Shown piece after piece: positions 42,968 to 51,959 of a DNA stretch of 64,000 nucleotides (its first letter is position 1; every line of letters begins with the position of its first letter). The notes below the pieces were generated by a model, which saw only the letters and a program-made list of their open reading frames with translations, made no database searches and was not told the DNA's origin. Source of the stretch: Sphingobacteriales bacterium 44-15 (GTDB taxonomy: Bacteria > Bacteroidota > Bacteroidia > Chitinophagales > Chitinophagaceae); NCBI GenBank assembly GCA_001899685.1, contig MKWG01000037.1, positions 307,777-371,776 of the forward strand. The letters are read 5' to 3'. Both the position numbers and the translations under genes were made by a program.

Positions 42968-44137
42968 ATGAGAAAGTTATTATATCCTGTATTGTTAGTA
43001 GCGCTGTATACGTCCGGGTGCTACTATTCCACTATTAAAAAAAAGGACAAAACAGTACCGGCAACAAAAGTTGACTCTGCTGCACAACCGCTTTCTGCCG
43101 TGCCCAAAGCTGAATTTGAGCATTATTACAATACTGCTGCCGCCTTTTACGAGAATGTGCTGGAAAAAAGCCATTTCAGCGGAGAATTTCTCGTAGCAAA
43201 AAAAGGAGAGGTCATTTTTGAAAAATATGCAGGACATGCCCACATCGGTACGGAAGACGCTATTACCGCCGACAGCCCCTTGCACCTGGCTTCAGTTTCC
43301 AAGACATTTACAGCTATGGCAACCCTGAAATTATGGGAGGAAGGCAAGCTTGATATTCATGACGAAGTATCCAAATACCTTATCGGTTTCCCCTATAAAG
43401 GCGTAACCATAAAAACACTGCTGAACCACCGCAGCGGTCTTCCCAACTATGTGCATGTAATGGAACAACTGGGCTGGAGCAGGAACAAGATAGTATATAA
43501 TACGGATGTGCTGCAGTTCCTGGTTCAAAACAAAAAAAGGCTGCAGGTAGCGGCGCCGGACCGTTCATTCCACTATTGCAATACCAATTATGCATTGCTT
43601 GCGCTTATTATTGAAAAAGTGAGCGGCATACCTTACCCCCAATTCATTTATGAAAATTTCTTTGCCCCAATTGGCATGACCAATAGCTATGTTTTTACTA
43701 TGGCTGATTCCGCAAGGTCGCTCCCCTCCTACAATTACAAGAACAAACAGGAACAATTTACTTTTCTTGACGCAGTGTATGGTGATAAGAACGTATATAG
43801 TACTGTGCGCGACCTCCTGAAATGGGAGTCAGCGCTCAGCTATGGCAATATGTTCAAACCGGAAACCCTTGATTCAGCGTATACCGGCTACAGCCATGAG
43901 AAAAAAGGAATAAAAAATTACGGGCTGGGCTGGCGCATGCTGGAATATCCCAATAAAGATAAAATCATCTACCACAACGGCTGGTGGCATGGCAACAATA
44001 CGGTATTCGCTCGCCTCATACAGGATTCAGCTACTGTCATTATCCTCGGCAACAGATACAACCGCAATATTTACCAGGCTAAAAAGCTTTTCAATGCTTT
44101 TGGCGATTATGAGACCGACGAGGATACGGATGAATAA
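42968..44137 (+). CDS. Lipid-anchored serine hydrolase, beta-lactamase/PBP-like
   Basis: The 389-residue protein has a lipoprotein-type leader (LYTSGC, Cys18; the lipobox is weak) and the class-C beta-lactamase fold: Ser109-x-x-Lys112 in LASVSKTFTAM, the tyrosine motif YCNTN near 200, and HNGWWHG near 340. It probably acts as an esterase or D-amino peptidase in the cell envelope. It is divergent from serA. Confidence 0.88.
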   Translation: MRKLLYPVLLVALYTSGCYYSTIKKKDKTVPATKVDSAAQPLSAVPKAEFEHYYNTAAAFYENVLEKSHFSGEFLVAKKGEVIFEKYAGHAHIGTEDAITADSPLHLASVSKTFTAMATLKLWEEGKLDIHDEVSKYLIGFPYKGVTIKTLLNHRSGLPNYVHVMEQLGWSRNKIVYNTDVLQFLVQNKKRLQVAAPDRSFHYCNTNYALLALIIEKVSGIPYPQFIYENFFAPIGMTNSYVFTMADSARSLPSYNYKNKQEQFTFLDAVYGDKNVYSTVRDLLKWESALSYGNMFKPETLDSAYTGYSHEKKGIKNYGLGWRMLEYPNKDKIIYHNGWWHGNNTVFARLIQDSATVIILGNRYNRNIYQAKKLFNAFGDYETDEDTDE

Positions 44138-44141
44138 TCCT

Positions 44142-44173
44142 TTTGTGATTTTCCTTTTGAATATGTAACCTTG
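44142..44173 (+). promoter_or_regulatory. Promoter of tRNA-Ser
   Basis: TTTG (44142-44145), 20 bp, then TAACCTTG (44166-44173) gives a near match to the Bacteroidota promoter TTTG-N19/20-TAnnTTTG, 10 bp before the first base of tRNA-Ser. Confidence 0.6.
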
Positions 44174-44183
44174 CACCCACAAT

Positions 44184-44270
44184 GGAGAGATGCCAGAGTG
44201 GTTGAATGGGACGGTCTCGAAAACCGTTGTACGGGCAACTGTACCCAGGGTTCGAATCCCTGTCTCTCCG
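44184..44270 (+). tRNA. tRNA-Ser (anticodon CGA)
   Basis: The 87-nt gene has acceptor arms GGAGAGA (44184-44190) and TCTCTCC (44263-44269) with discriminator G. The anticodon arm ACGGT-CTCGAAA-ACCGT (44211-44227) has anticodon CGA at 44218-44220. A long variable arm typical of type II serine tRNA follows, then the T loop GGTTCGAATCC. It reads UCG codons. CCA is not encoded. Confidence 0.97.
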
Positions 44271-44337
44271 CCCTTATCGTTTACTTAAGCAAAACAAGAT
44301 AAAAAACATTGAGAATCAACAAGTTGCCCACTTCTGG

Positions 44338-45741
44338 TCATTTTGATAACTGATCTTCAACTTTTTCAACCGTGGCTGAATGCTTTTCAGCCAGCAGCTC
44401 TAATGCTTTAACGACCTCAGGATGCTTTGATGCAATGTTGTTCGATTCTGAAATATCTTCATCAAGATTAAACAATGCAGGCGTATCCAGCTTTTTAAAG
44501 TCCGCAGGATATCCGATAGAGTTGGAGCTATAGAATAATAACTTATAAGGTCCCTTTCTAACGCCCGCCAGAACATCTGCATGATAGTAGTAAAATTCAT
44601 CTCTCGGGCTTTTCTCCTGTTTACCTCTTAATACACCGCTAAGATCATAGCCGTCCAAAATACGGTCCTGCGGCAATTTACCTCCGGCAAGAGATAAAAA
44701 GGTTGGTAAAATATCGAGTGTACTTCCAGGCTCGGCAACAAATCGTGGCGCCACAAGCCCCCTGCCCCAGAATATGGCAGGGACCCTCACTCCTCCTTCA
44801 TAACTGTTGCCCTTTGCTCCAAACAAGGGACCGGAAGATCCTCCCAGTTCTTTAAAAAGCTTCCAGGGACCGTTATCGCTTATGAAAACAACACAGGTGT
44901 TTTTATCCAGCCCGTTATCTTTTAAAGCCTTCAATACCTGGCCAACGCTCCAGTCAATTTCCTCTATAATATCACCATAAGTGCCCCTTTTGCTCCTGCC
45001 TTTGAACCTGGCATTGGGAAACAAAGGAACATGAGGCATATTATGAGCAAAATATAAAAAGAACGGGCGGTTCTTATTTTTTTCAATAACCGAAACGGCT
45101 TCCCTGGTATAGCGTTCTGTTAATGTGTTTTGTACAGCAGGCCGCTCAATTACAGATTCATTACGCATTAAAGGCACCCGGAAATACTCATTTTTGGGCT
45201 CGGCAATCGCCTTTGGGTAAGGTACCGAATCTATAAGATCCATATCGTTGCTATAGGGAATACCAAAGTAATAATCAAATCCGTTGTGGGTTGGCAGGTA
45301 TTGCGGCTGGCTGCCCAGGTGCCATTTTCCAATATGGGCTGTATAATAGCCGTTCTGTTTTAACAGCTCTGCAATTGTCAGCTCGTTTGCCGGTAATCCT
45401 CCCTTTGAACCAGGGAATAATACACGGTGATTTGCAGTCCCCGCCATCCCGCTTCTGATAGGCAGCCTGCCGGTCAGTAACCCTGCCCGTGAAGGGGTGC
45501 AAACGTTAGCAGCAACATAAAAGTTTGTCCACTTTTGCCCTTCAGCCGCCATCCGGTCTATATTTGGTGTATGAATGGTTGGATTGCCATAAGTGCTCAG
45601 ATCTCCATAGCCCTGATCATCGGTCAGGATAATAATAAAATTAGGTTTGGCGCTATTTATCTGCTGAGCGTTTAATTTAATAAGCTGTAAAAAAACAGTT
45701 GTTACAGTCAAAAAGAAAAGTTTATAGTATTCTTTTTTCAT
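44338..45741 (-). CDS. Secreted sulfatase (formylglycine-dependent)
   Basis: The 467-residue arylsulfatase-type enzyme has a signal peptide (1-25, cut after LNA), metal-binding Asp41-Asp42 in ILTDDQGYGD, and the maturation motif VCTPSRAGLLTG, with Cys81 converted to formylglycine by an external enzyme. Later conserved blocks include HIGKWHLG and FISDNGPW. ATG 45741 is preferred because the signal peptide begins there. It removes sulfate from sulfated glycans and so fits the exported carbohydrate enzymes of this window. No maturase gene is in the window. Confidence 0.93.
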   Translation of the reverse strand: MKKEYYKLFFLTVTTVFLQLIKLNAQQINSAKPNFIIILTDDQGYGDLSTYGNPTIHTPNIDRMAAEGQKWTNFYVAANVCTPSRAGLLTGRLPIRSGMAGTANHRVLFPGSKGGLPANELTIAELLKQNGYYTAHIGKWHLGSQPQYLPTHNGFDYYFGIPYSNDMDLIDSVPYPKAIAEPKNEYFRVPLMRNESVIERPAVQNTLTERYTREAVSVIEKNKNRPFFLYFAHNMPHVPLFPNARFKGRSKRGTYGDIIEEIDWSVGQVLKALKDNGLDKNTCVVFISDNGPWKLFKELGGSSGPLFGAKGNSYEGGVRVPAIFWGRGLVAPRFVAEPGSTLDILPTFLSLAGGKLPQDRILDGYDLSGVLRGKQEKSPRDEFYYYHADVLAGVRKGPYKLLFYSSNSIGYPADFKKLDTPALFNLDEDISESNNIASKHPEVVKALELLAEKHSATVEKVEDQLSK

Positions 45742-45969
45742 TTGTGTGTCCTTTAAAAATCCCGGTAAAGATAGGTCTCCTGATCCTGCCTGCGGCATAT
45801 TGTTCCCATCCCTCCGGGAAAACCGGTGAACAACTGCAATTAGATGATATATTCATATCCGGACGGGCTCTTATAGCAGTGAGTTTTGGTTTCAGCTCCA
45901 GTTTCTACAGGGGCTGATTTTTTTGTAATCGCGTGTAATGATCTTTTAAGAAAAACCGGTAAGCTTATG

Positions 45970-46584
45970 CTATATTATTCCCTGCCTGGTGGCTTTGCTG
46001 ATGAGGATCGCGGTATTTTTCGCATCAAATTTTTCGAGCAGGCTTTTACGATGGGTATTGACTGTAGGAATGCTGATAAAAAGCCGCTCTGCTATTTCTG
46101 TATTGGTTAATCCTCCGGCGATCAGTTGCAATACTTCTTTTTCCCGCCTTGTGATCAAAGGCATTTCCTGAGTGGCTTCGCTGAGCGCAGCCGCTGCCTC
46201 CTGGCTAAAATAAGTTTTGCCTGCCAGTACGGTAGTGATAGCATTCATTAACTCAGCCTTATCTGCGTTCTTCAATACATAGCCCGATGCACCATTGTCC
46301 GTCATATTGCGGATAACAGCCTGCTGGTTGAACGTGCTTAATCCCAGCACAAACACCGAAGGGTATTGCTGCCTTACGGCTTTACACAGATCAATGCCGC
46401 TCATATCAGGCAGGTTGATATCCATCAGTATAATATCAGGCTGTTGTTGTTTCAGAAAACTGAGGCAGGATATGGCAGTGGTGGCATGGCCCATCCATTC
46501 AATACCCTTTTCATTTTGCAATAATGAGCGAATACCTTCAATCACCATATAATGGTCATCTACTATAAATACGCTTGCTTTCAT
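45970..46584 (-). CDS. NarL-type response regulator
   Basis: The 204-residue regulator has a receiver domain (phosphoacceptor Asp55 in LMDINLPDMSG, DD at 9-10) and a C-terminal LuxR-type helix-turn-helix (ITRREKEVLQLIAGGLTNTEIAERLFISIPTVNTH). It begins 25 bp after the stop of the TPR-histidine kinase gene on the same strand and is its partner. Confidence 0.93.
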   Translation of the reverse strand: MKASVFIVDDHYMVIEGIRSLLQNEKGIEWMGHATTAISCLSFLKQQQPDIILMDINLPDMSGIDLCKAVRQQYPSVFVLGLSTFNQQAVIRNMTDNGASGYVLKNADKAELMNAITTVLAGKTYFSQEAAAALSEATQEMPLITRREKEVLQLIAGGLTNTEIAERLFISIPTVNTHRKSLLEKFDAKNTAILISKATRQGII

Positions 46585-46608
46585 TAAGAAATCAAAAATG
46601 CAAAAAAA

Positions 46609-48555
46609 TTACATACCTATTTCAATAAGTACAGAAGTGCCCTTACCAGGAGCTGATTTAATGTCAATTTTTCCTTTTAAAAACTCCACCCTGTTCCGGA
46701 TATTGCTCCACCCAATCCCATCCGATCGTTCCAGCATCACAGCATCAAAGCCCTTGCCATCGTCCTCCACCGTAACAGCTAATAATTTTTCCTGTCCGGA
46801 ATAATGCAATTGCACCAGCGCAGTTTTTGCCCGGGCATGTTTAATAACGTTATTCACCAGTTCCTGCACAATGCGGTAGATGGTAACAGATGCAGTTTGT
46901 TCTAATTCTACTTTGTCCATGCCTATAGACTGGTAACTGGTACGGATCACGCCGCTACGGTCAATTTCATTGCAAAAATCCTTCAATGCGGTATCCAGCC
47001 CGTATCGTACCAGTATCTCCGGCATCATATTGTGTGCCACACGGCGCATTTCTTTAATAGAGCTGTCCAGCATGTCAATGCTGCGCTCAAAAGCCTGTGC
47101 ATTATCAGGCGTCATAATTAGATTTCCCTTCATGTTGCTTAGTGAGTATTTAATGCCACTCAGCATGCCTCCTAATCCGTCATGCAGATCTTTTGCCAGG
47201 CGGGTACGTTCCTGCTCTTCGCCTTTCAGCACTGCTTCCGTAGCGGTGAGTTGTTTTTCAGTTTCCAATTCATCTATCCTTGCCTGCTGCAGCTTTTGCC
47301 GGCTCCTATAGTTCCGGAAGCTTAGCCCCAGAATGGCAAGCAATGCAATGGCACTTCCAATCAAAAAATAATTAAGGAGAGATTTTTGTTTAAGCTGCGA
47401 CTGCTGTAGTCTTATTTGCGCTTCTTTTTTTGGGGTTTCATATTTTTTTTCAATACTAATAGTGTTTTTAATAATAGATTCATTTCGGACGCTATCATTC
47501 AATAATTCGTATTGGTCGAAATAATAATACCCCATTTTGCTGTCCCGCATCGCATAATATAAGGCGGATTGTACTGCATATATCTTTTGCTTTACATCGC
47601 GCATATTATATTTATCCACTAACAGGATTGCTGAATCCACCATCAATTTTGCCTTAGTGTAATCTTTTTTAAATAGATAATAATACGCCTCACCATAATA
47701 AGCCAATCCTTTATACTCGCCTGCATTATATGTACGGGAAAGATTCATCGCCTTATCTAAGTATACTTTTAAACTGTCAACCTTGTATTGCTTAAGCGCT
47801 ATTAATGCATAATTCAGATTGGTTGTGATGAGCACCTGGTTGTCATTTAATTCGCTTGCGAGTATTCCGGCTTTATTCAAAAAGTATTTGGCGGAATCGT
47901 ATTTGAGTAACTGGATATAATTCAAACCTAAATTGTTGTATGTTTGTTGCAGGTGGGTTTTGTCCTGTGATTTTTCAAAAATAGATACAGCTTCTAAACC
48001 GGCATTTACCCCCTTGCGATATTGGTGCATAGAATGATACAAATATTGGAGAAGATTTAAAGTGTGAGCCTCAAATTCATAAACGCCGTTTCTGTTTAAA
48101 ATATCTTTCGCCTCTTCAATATAGCTCAAGGCATTTTCCTGATCTTGCAAATGAAGGTAAGCTACACCAACATTTAGCATGGTACGGCCTATTTCTGCAG
48201 AGTCTGCATAATGTTTAGCATAATTCAATGCTTCCATATCAATAACAAGTGTAGAGTCAAAATCGCCTTTGATATTTAAAATATTGGAATAATTGGTATA
48301 ATAGTCTAAAACACCCTGGTGGTATTTTATTTTTTTGCTTAAAGCTAAACCCAGCAAGCCATATTTTTCAGATAGTGCCAGGTCTTGCTTGAAGTATTGT
48401 TCGGCAAGCTTATAATATAAATTTACTTTCGTGCTGTCATCCTTTGCTGTATCTATTTTTTTTAGCAGACTGTCTTTATTTAAAAGCGCCTGTGCTTTAG
48501 CACAAAGACTAAAAAATAACAAACACGCAAATGGTATGAATATCCTTTTGATCAT
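46609..48555 (-). CDS. TPR-repeat sensor histidine kinase (HisKA_3 type)
   Basis: The 648-residue kinase has a signal peptide, TPR-like helical repeats (about 30-350, periplasmic), a membrane helix near 395-415 (YFLIGSAIALLAILGL), a coiled coil, HisKA_3 with His458 in AKDLHDGLGG, and HATPase_c (VQELVNNVIKHARA, VEDDGKGFD). The start was moved to ATG 48555, where the signal peptide begins. It forms a two-component system with the downstream regulator. The signal is unknown. Such kinases are widespread in Bacteroidota. Confidence 0.93.
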   Translation of the reverse strand: MIKRIFIPFACLLFFSLCAKAQALLNKDSLLKKIDTAKDDSTKVNLYYKLAEQYFKQDLALSEKYGLLGLALSKKIKYHQGVLDYYTNYSNILNIKGDFDSTLVIDMEALNYAKHYADSAEIGRTMLNVGVAYLHLQDQENALSYIEEAKDILNRNGVYEFEAHTLNLLQYLYHSMHQYRKGVNAGLEAVSIFEKSQDKTHLQQTYNNLGLNYIQLLKYDSAKYFLNKAGILASELNDNQVLITTNLNYALIALKQYKVDSLKVYLDKAMNLSRTYNAGEYKGLAYYGEAYYYLFKKDYTKAKLMVDSAILLVDKYNMRDVKQKIYAVQSALYYAMRDSKMGYYYFDQYELLNDSVRNESIIKNTISIEKKYETPKKEAQIRLQQSQLKQKSLLNYFLIGSAIALLAILGLSFRNYRSRQKLQQARIDELETEKQLTATEAVLKGEEQERTRLAKDLHDGLGGMLSGIKYSLSNMKGNLIMTPDNAQAFERSIDMLDSSIKEMRRVAHNMMPEILVRYGLDTALKDFCNEIDRSGVIRTSYQSIGMDKVELEQTASVTIYRIVQELVNNVIKHARAKTALVQLHYSGQEKLLAVTVEDDGKGFDAVMLERSDGIGWSNIRNRVEFLKGKIDIKSAPGKGTSVLIEIGM

Positions 48556-48886
48556 CAGTTGCAAATTAAACGCGACAGTCACTGTTTTTTCTCATCTTTT
48601 TTAATGATTTTTTGAGCAATCAATTGTTTTTCTATGATTGCGGGGATCTGTCTCTAAATATACTTTTATTTCGCTGTCCCCCTTTTATAAAGACCGCCAG
48701 CTTTTTACTTTGTAATGAAATTACACGAATTCTATTGATAAATTTGCGCGGTTATTATTGATGAGTTTACACGATTCCTAAAATACAGGCATTTCAAAAT
48801 CATCTTTTTTAATGATTGCCACGGTCTTCAGCCTAATCTACTTTTATATCGTAATATTTCTTTCAAAGTGAAAAGTTTCAACCTGT
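48556..48886. other. 331-bp divergent intergenic region with a duplicated regulatory block
   Basis: There is no gene. The 18-mer TCATCTTTTTTAATGATT occurs at 48592-48609 and 48800-48817. In addition a block of about 47 bp ending in TACTTTTAT(T/A)TCG is found in two degenerate copies, 48628-48674 and 48806-48852, which agree in length with no gap. The region lies between the divergent kinase and lipoprotein genes and probably contains both promoters. Confidence 0.6.
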
Positions 48887-50221
48887 ATGAGAACAACAAA
48901 ATACAACATCTTTAGGACAGCAATGAATATAGCATTTATGCTGTTTCTGCTTGTATTGTCTTCCTGCAAAAAAGATAATAGCGCTCCCGTTGATGATCCG
49001 ACACCGAAGGATACCGCGCTTAAAGTAAGCTCTTTATCTAACACCACGTTGCATTATGGCGACACCCTTATCATCAAGGGCAGCAATTTTTCCGCTACAA
49101 CCCTCAATAATACAGTTACTATTAATGGTGTGGCTGCCACCGTGCAATCAGCTACCACTTCAGAACTGAAGGTAATTGTTCCTGCCGTGGGAGCATCCAG
49201 GGGAGAAGTAAAAATAAAAACAGGCAGCCAGGCTATAACCGGCGGCAACATTATTTATGTACCCGATGTATTTGTGGCCGGCTCCCAAAATAATAGTGCC
49301 TACGCTTTAGCTACTTATTGGAAAAACAGCGCCGCTGTTACGCTAAGCACAGAAGAATCGGCGTTGACTTCCATTTTTGTAAATGGCGATGACATATATG
49401 CAGCAGGAAAGGAAAGGATCAACAACTTACAATTGGCTAACTACTGGAAAAACGGCACTAAAACCACCCTTGGCGCCAATGAATCTGCTGCCAATACCAT
49501 TTCTGTAAACGGCAATGATGTGCATGTTGGCGGTTGGGAAATTATCAATGGATTCGACCTTCCCCGATACTGGAAAGACGGAACGGGTACAACTGTAGAC
49601 GTCAATGACCCCATTATATCAAAAATTGTTACCGGTAATGGCTCCTGCACAGGTATTTATGTAAATGACAACAATATTCATGCTGTTGGAAGTTATCGCA
49701 ACTCCCAGGGAAGATTTTCGCCCTGGGAATTTACAAACGGGATAATACCGGCCAATACCATACCCAATAATGATAAGCATTGTTTTGCCAACGCTGTTTT
49801 CATAAATGGTAACGATGAGTATGTGGCAGGCTCTCAAAACAATGCAACATCCGGGTTGGCTATGGCTACCATCTGGAAAAACGGAAATGCTGCAACATTA
49901 ACCGAAGGTACTGCTTCAGTAGGCGTTGGCACAGCCGTTTTCGTGGCAGGAAGCGATGTATATGTGGCAGGATATGAACAAGAGGATTATTATGGTGGCG
50001 GGTTAACTTTTGCTAAATACTGGAAAAACGGGGAGCCTGTAAAATTATCAACAGCATCATCTGGCGCTACAGGCATTGCAGTTTTTGACAATGATGTGTA
50101 TGTATCGGGATGGGAAAGCAATGGGACCTATAATGTAGCCAAATACTGGAAAAACGGAGTGCCTGTTACTTTAGGCAATACAGTACTTAATTCGTCAGGC
50201 AATGCTATTGTTGTGCGGTAA
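48887..50221 (+). CDS. Surface lipoprotein with TIG domain and YWKNG repeats
   Basis: The 444-residue protein has a lipoprotein signal (lipobox VLSSC, Cys27), an IPT/TIG domain (about 48-125: LHYGDTLIIKGSNFSATT, VTINGVAATV) and about six repeats of 45-60 residues, each with a V[FY]VAG turn and a Y-W-K-[NS/D]-G strand (ATYWKNS, ANYWKNG, PRYWKDG, ATIWKNG, AKYWKNG twice). This arrangement suggests a beta-propeller exposed on the cell surface. No enzyme motif is visible. It is divergent from the two-component system, and may be a target of it. Confidence 0.7.
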   Translation: MRTTKYNIFRTAMNIAFMLFLLVLSSCKKDNSAPVDDPTPKDTALKVSSLSNTTLHYGDTLIIKGSNFSATTLNNTVTINGVAATVQSATTSELKVIVPAVGASRGEVKIKTGSQAITGGNIIYVPDVFVAGSQNNSAYALATYWKNSAAVTLSTEESALTSIFVNGDDIYAAGKERINNLQLANYWKNGTKTTLGANESAANTISVNGNDVHVGGWEIINGFDLPRYWKDGTGTTVDVNDPIISKIVTGNGSCTGIYVNDNNIHAVGSYRNSQGRFSPWEFTNGIIPANTIPNNDKHCFANAVFINGNDEYVAGSQNNATSGLAMATIWKNGNAATLTEGTASVGVGTAVFVAGSDVYVAGYEQEDYYGGGLTFAKYWKNGEPVKLSTASSGATGIAVFDNDVYVSGWESNGTYNVAKYWKNGVPVTLGNTVLNSSGNAIVVR

Positions 50222-50525
50222 ATAAAGCGGGTAGTTAAAACAAACCAATGGGGAAGCCACCGGAATCAGAAGCTGTTACTTGCACATTCGGAAGTTTTCC
50301 GGGCGATTATCTGAAATGATCCTTTTATAAAGAACCATACTACAAAGTCACTGACGATCGAAACGGGCAAAGCGGGATCTATGGCACAGGTGTATTTGCA
50401 AAGGACTATTTCAAACCGGGCGATATTATTGAAAAAGCGCCGCTGATAATGCAGGACGTTACGGAGAGAGAAACTTTGCAAAACACCGTGCTTTTTGATT
50501 ATTCCTTATAAAAAATAACTACGCC
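50222..50525. other. 304-bp region with a SET-domain gene fragment
   Basis: No intact gene is present. The only content is the truncated SET-like reading frame at 50320-50511, described separately. Confidence 0.7.
50320..50511 (+). pseudogene. Fragment of a SET-domain protein gene
   Basis: The frame directly after a TGA at 50317-50319 reads GQSGIYGTGVFAKDYFKPGDIIEKAPLI and LFDYSL then TAA. GIYGTGVFA...F..GD.IE.AP is the characteristic opening of the SET domain of bacterial lysine-methyltransferase-like proteins. It has no start codon and lacks the rest of the domain, so it is a decayed remnant. Confidence 0.6.
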
Positions 50526-51581
50526 TTAGTTTTTCAGGCTCGACATATCAATGACAAAGCGATATTTTACATCGCCTTTCAGCAGGCGGTCGTAAGCGTT
50601 GTTAATATCCTGTATCCTGATCAGTTCAATATCTGCGGTTATATTATGCTTACCGCAAAAATCAAGCATTTCCTGTGTTTCTGCAATGCTTCCGATAGTG
50701 GAACCTGCAAAATTTTTACGGGCAGGGATGAGGCTGAACGGTGCAACAGGCAGCGGGTGCTCCGGGGCGCCCACTAATGCCAGCGTGCCATCTACTTTCA
50801 GGAGCTTCAGATATGCATTCACGTCGTGCTGCGCCGATACACAATCCACTATAAAATGCAGGGTGTTAGCCGCCGCTTTCATTTGCGCTTTATCGGTTGA
50901 CAGGATCACTTCATCGGCTCCCAGCCGTTTTGCATCATCTGCTTTTGACGGGGAGGTGGTAAGCACTACCACATAAGCGCCCATTGCTTTAGCCAGCTTC
51001 ACGCCCATGTGTCCCAGACCACCAATGCCTACAATACCTACCTTCATTCCCGGGCCGGCGTTCCAGTGCTTCAACGGCGACCAGGTAGTAATGCCAGCGC
51101 AAAGCAACGGCGCTACGGCTGACAACTCCAGGTTTTCCGGAACGCGTAAAACAAAATCTTCGTCCACAACAACACGCTCGGAGTACCCTCCAAAAGTCTG
51201 CCTGTTCAAGTGCTTATCCCTCCCGTTATAGGTCTGGATATTCCCTTTTTCACAGTATTGCTCGCTGCCTTTTCTGCATTGCTCGCATTCACGACAACTG
51301 TCTACCATGCAACCAACGGCTGCCAGATCGCCCGCTTTAAATTTAGTAACGCCATTACCTGCTTTGGTAATCCTCCCTACTATTTCGTGCCCGGGAACAT
51401 TCGGGTAGAGGGTTCCATGCCATTCGTTTCTCGCCGTGTGCAGGTCGGAATGGCAGACGCCGCAATACAGGATATCAATCTCAACGTCTTTTTCAGTTAC
51501 TTCACGGCGATCAATATTCATTTGCTTTAAAGCTGCCTCGGGGGCTTCCGTGCCAAATGCTTTTACTATATATGTACCCAT
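50526..51581 (-). CDS. Zinc-dependent alcohol dehydrogenase (YahK/cinnamyl-type, NADP)
   Basis: The 351-residue medium-chain dehydrogenase has catalytic ligands Cys40 (YCGVCHSD) and the GHE motif at 64-66, structural zinc Cys96, 99, 102 and 110, and nucleotide motif GIGGLGHMG near 183. It resembles the broad-range aldehyde reductase YahK. It stands alone and is likely involved in aldehyde detoxification; specificity is not read. Its 3' end lies 14 bp past the SET fragment. Confidence 0.91.
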   Translation of the reverse strand: MGTYIVKAFGTEAPEAALKQMNIDRREVTEKDVEIDILYCGVCHSDLHTARNEWHGTLYPNVPGHEIVGRITKAGNGVTKFKAGDLAAVGCMVDSCRECEQCRKGSEQYCEKGNIQTYNGRDKHLNRQTFGGYSERVVVDEDFVLRVPENLELSAVAPLLCAGITTWSPLKHWNAGPGMKVGIVGIGGLGHMGVKLAKAMGAYVVVLTTSPSKADDAKRLGADEVILSTDKAQMKAAANTLHFIVDCVSAQHDVNAYLKLLKVDGTLALVGAPEHPLPVAPFSLIPARKNFAGSTIGSIAETQEMLDFCGKHNITADIELIRIQDINNAYDRLLKGDVKYRFVIDMSSLKN

Positions 51582-51959
51582 ATTTCTTATTTTAAATTCC
51601 GGAAGGATTTTACTTCATTCGGGTTAAACTTCTTCTTTACGGATTATCATTCATGAATGCAACAAAATTACACAAATATTCCAGGCAGGTTTTAAGGGGG
51701 CGCATTTCAAATTGACCGGACAGGCGCGCCTCAATCATGGCGGCGATGACGTTGAATTTGCAATATATACCAATTTGTCCCTACTCCTCATCCTATTTCG
51801 TCCGGGGTCGCTTAGGCCCTTCATAATTTACCTCAGCAGAAGGCTTCAATAGCAATAAGAGCAGCGCCGACTCTCACGTCTGACACTTCACTTTTCACAA
51901 CGCATAAAAAAATCCCCTCTGGTGTGAGGGGATCTTACAATTGTTTAATACCTGGAAAT
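51582..51959. other. 378-bp gene-free region with a GTGA-type tract
   Basis: No gene is recognised. A GC-rich block (51700-51760) has no clear partner; CTCTCACGTCTGACACTTCA (51871-51890) with TTTTCAC after it belongs to the GTGA-type family. The region ends in the terminator of the Ton operon. Confidence 0.6.
51904..51933 (-). terminator. Rho-independent terminator of the exbB-exbD-exbD-tonB operon
   Basis: On the minus strand ATCCCCTC (51933-51926) pairs with GAGGGGAT (51919-51912) over a 6-nt loop, followed by a run of seven T. It lies 27 bp beyond the tonB stop. Confidence 0.85.

Noticed and set aside
44184-44337. tRNA-Ser as an attachment site of an integrated element
   Set aside because: No integrase and no repeat of the tRNA 3' end was seen downstream.
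45742-45969. Possible short gene end upstream of the sulfatase (plus strand, ISGRALIAVSFGF near 45860)
   Set aside because: Too short, no start codon context and no family recognised; possibly a remnant, but it cannot be supported.
51700-51760. GC-rich block as a second copy of the 1663-1820 element
   Set aside because: Only a short CGCATTTCAA word is shared; the arms do not pair.
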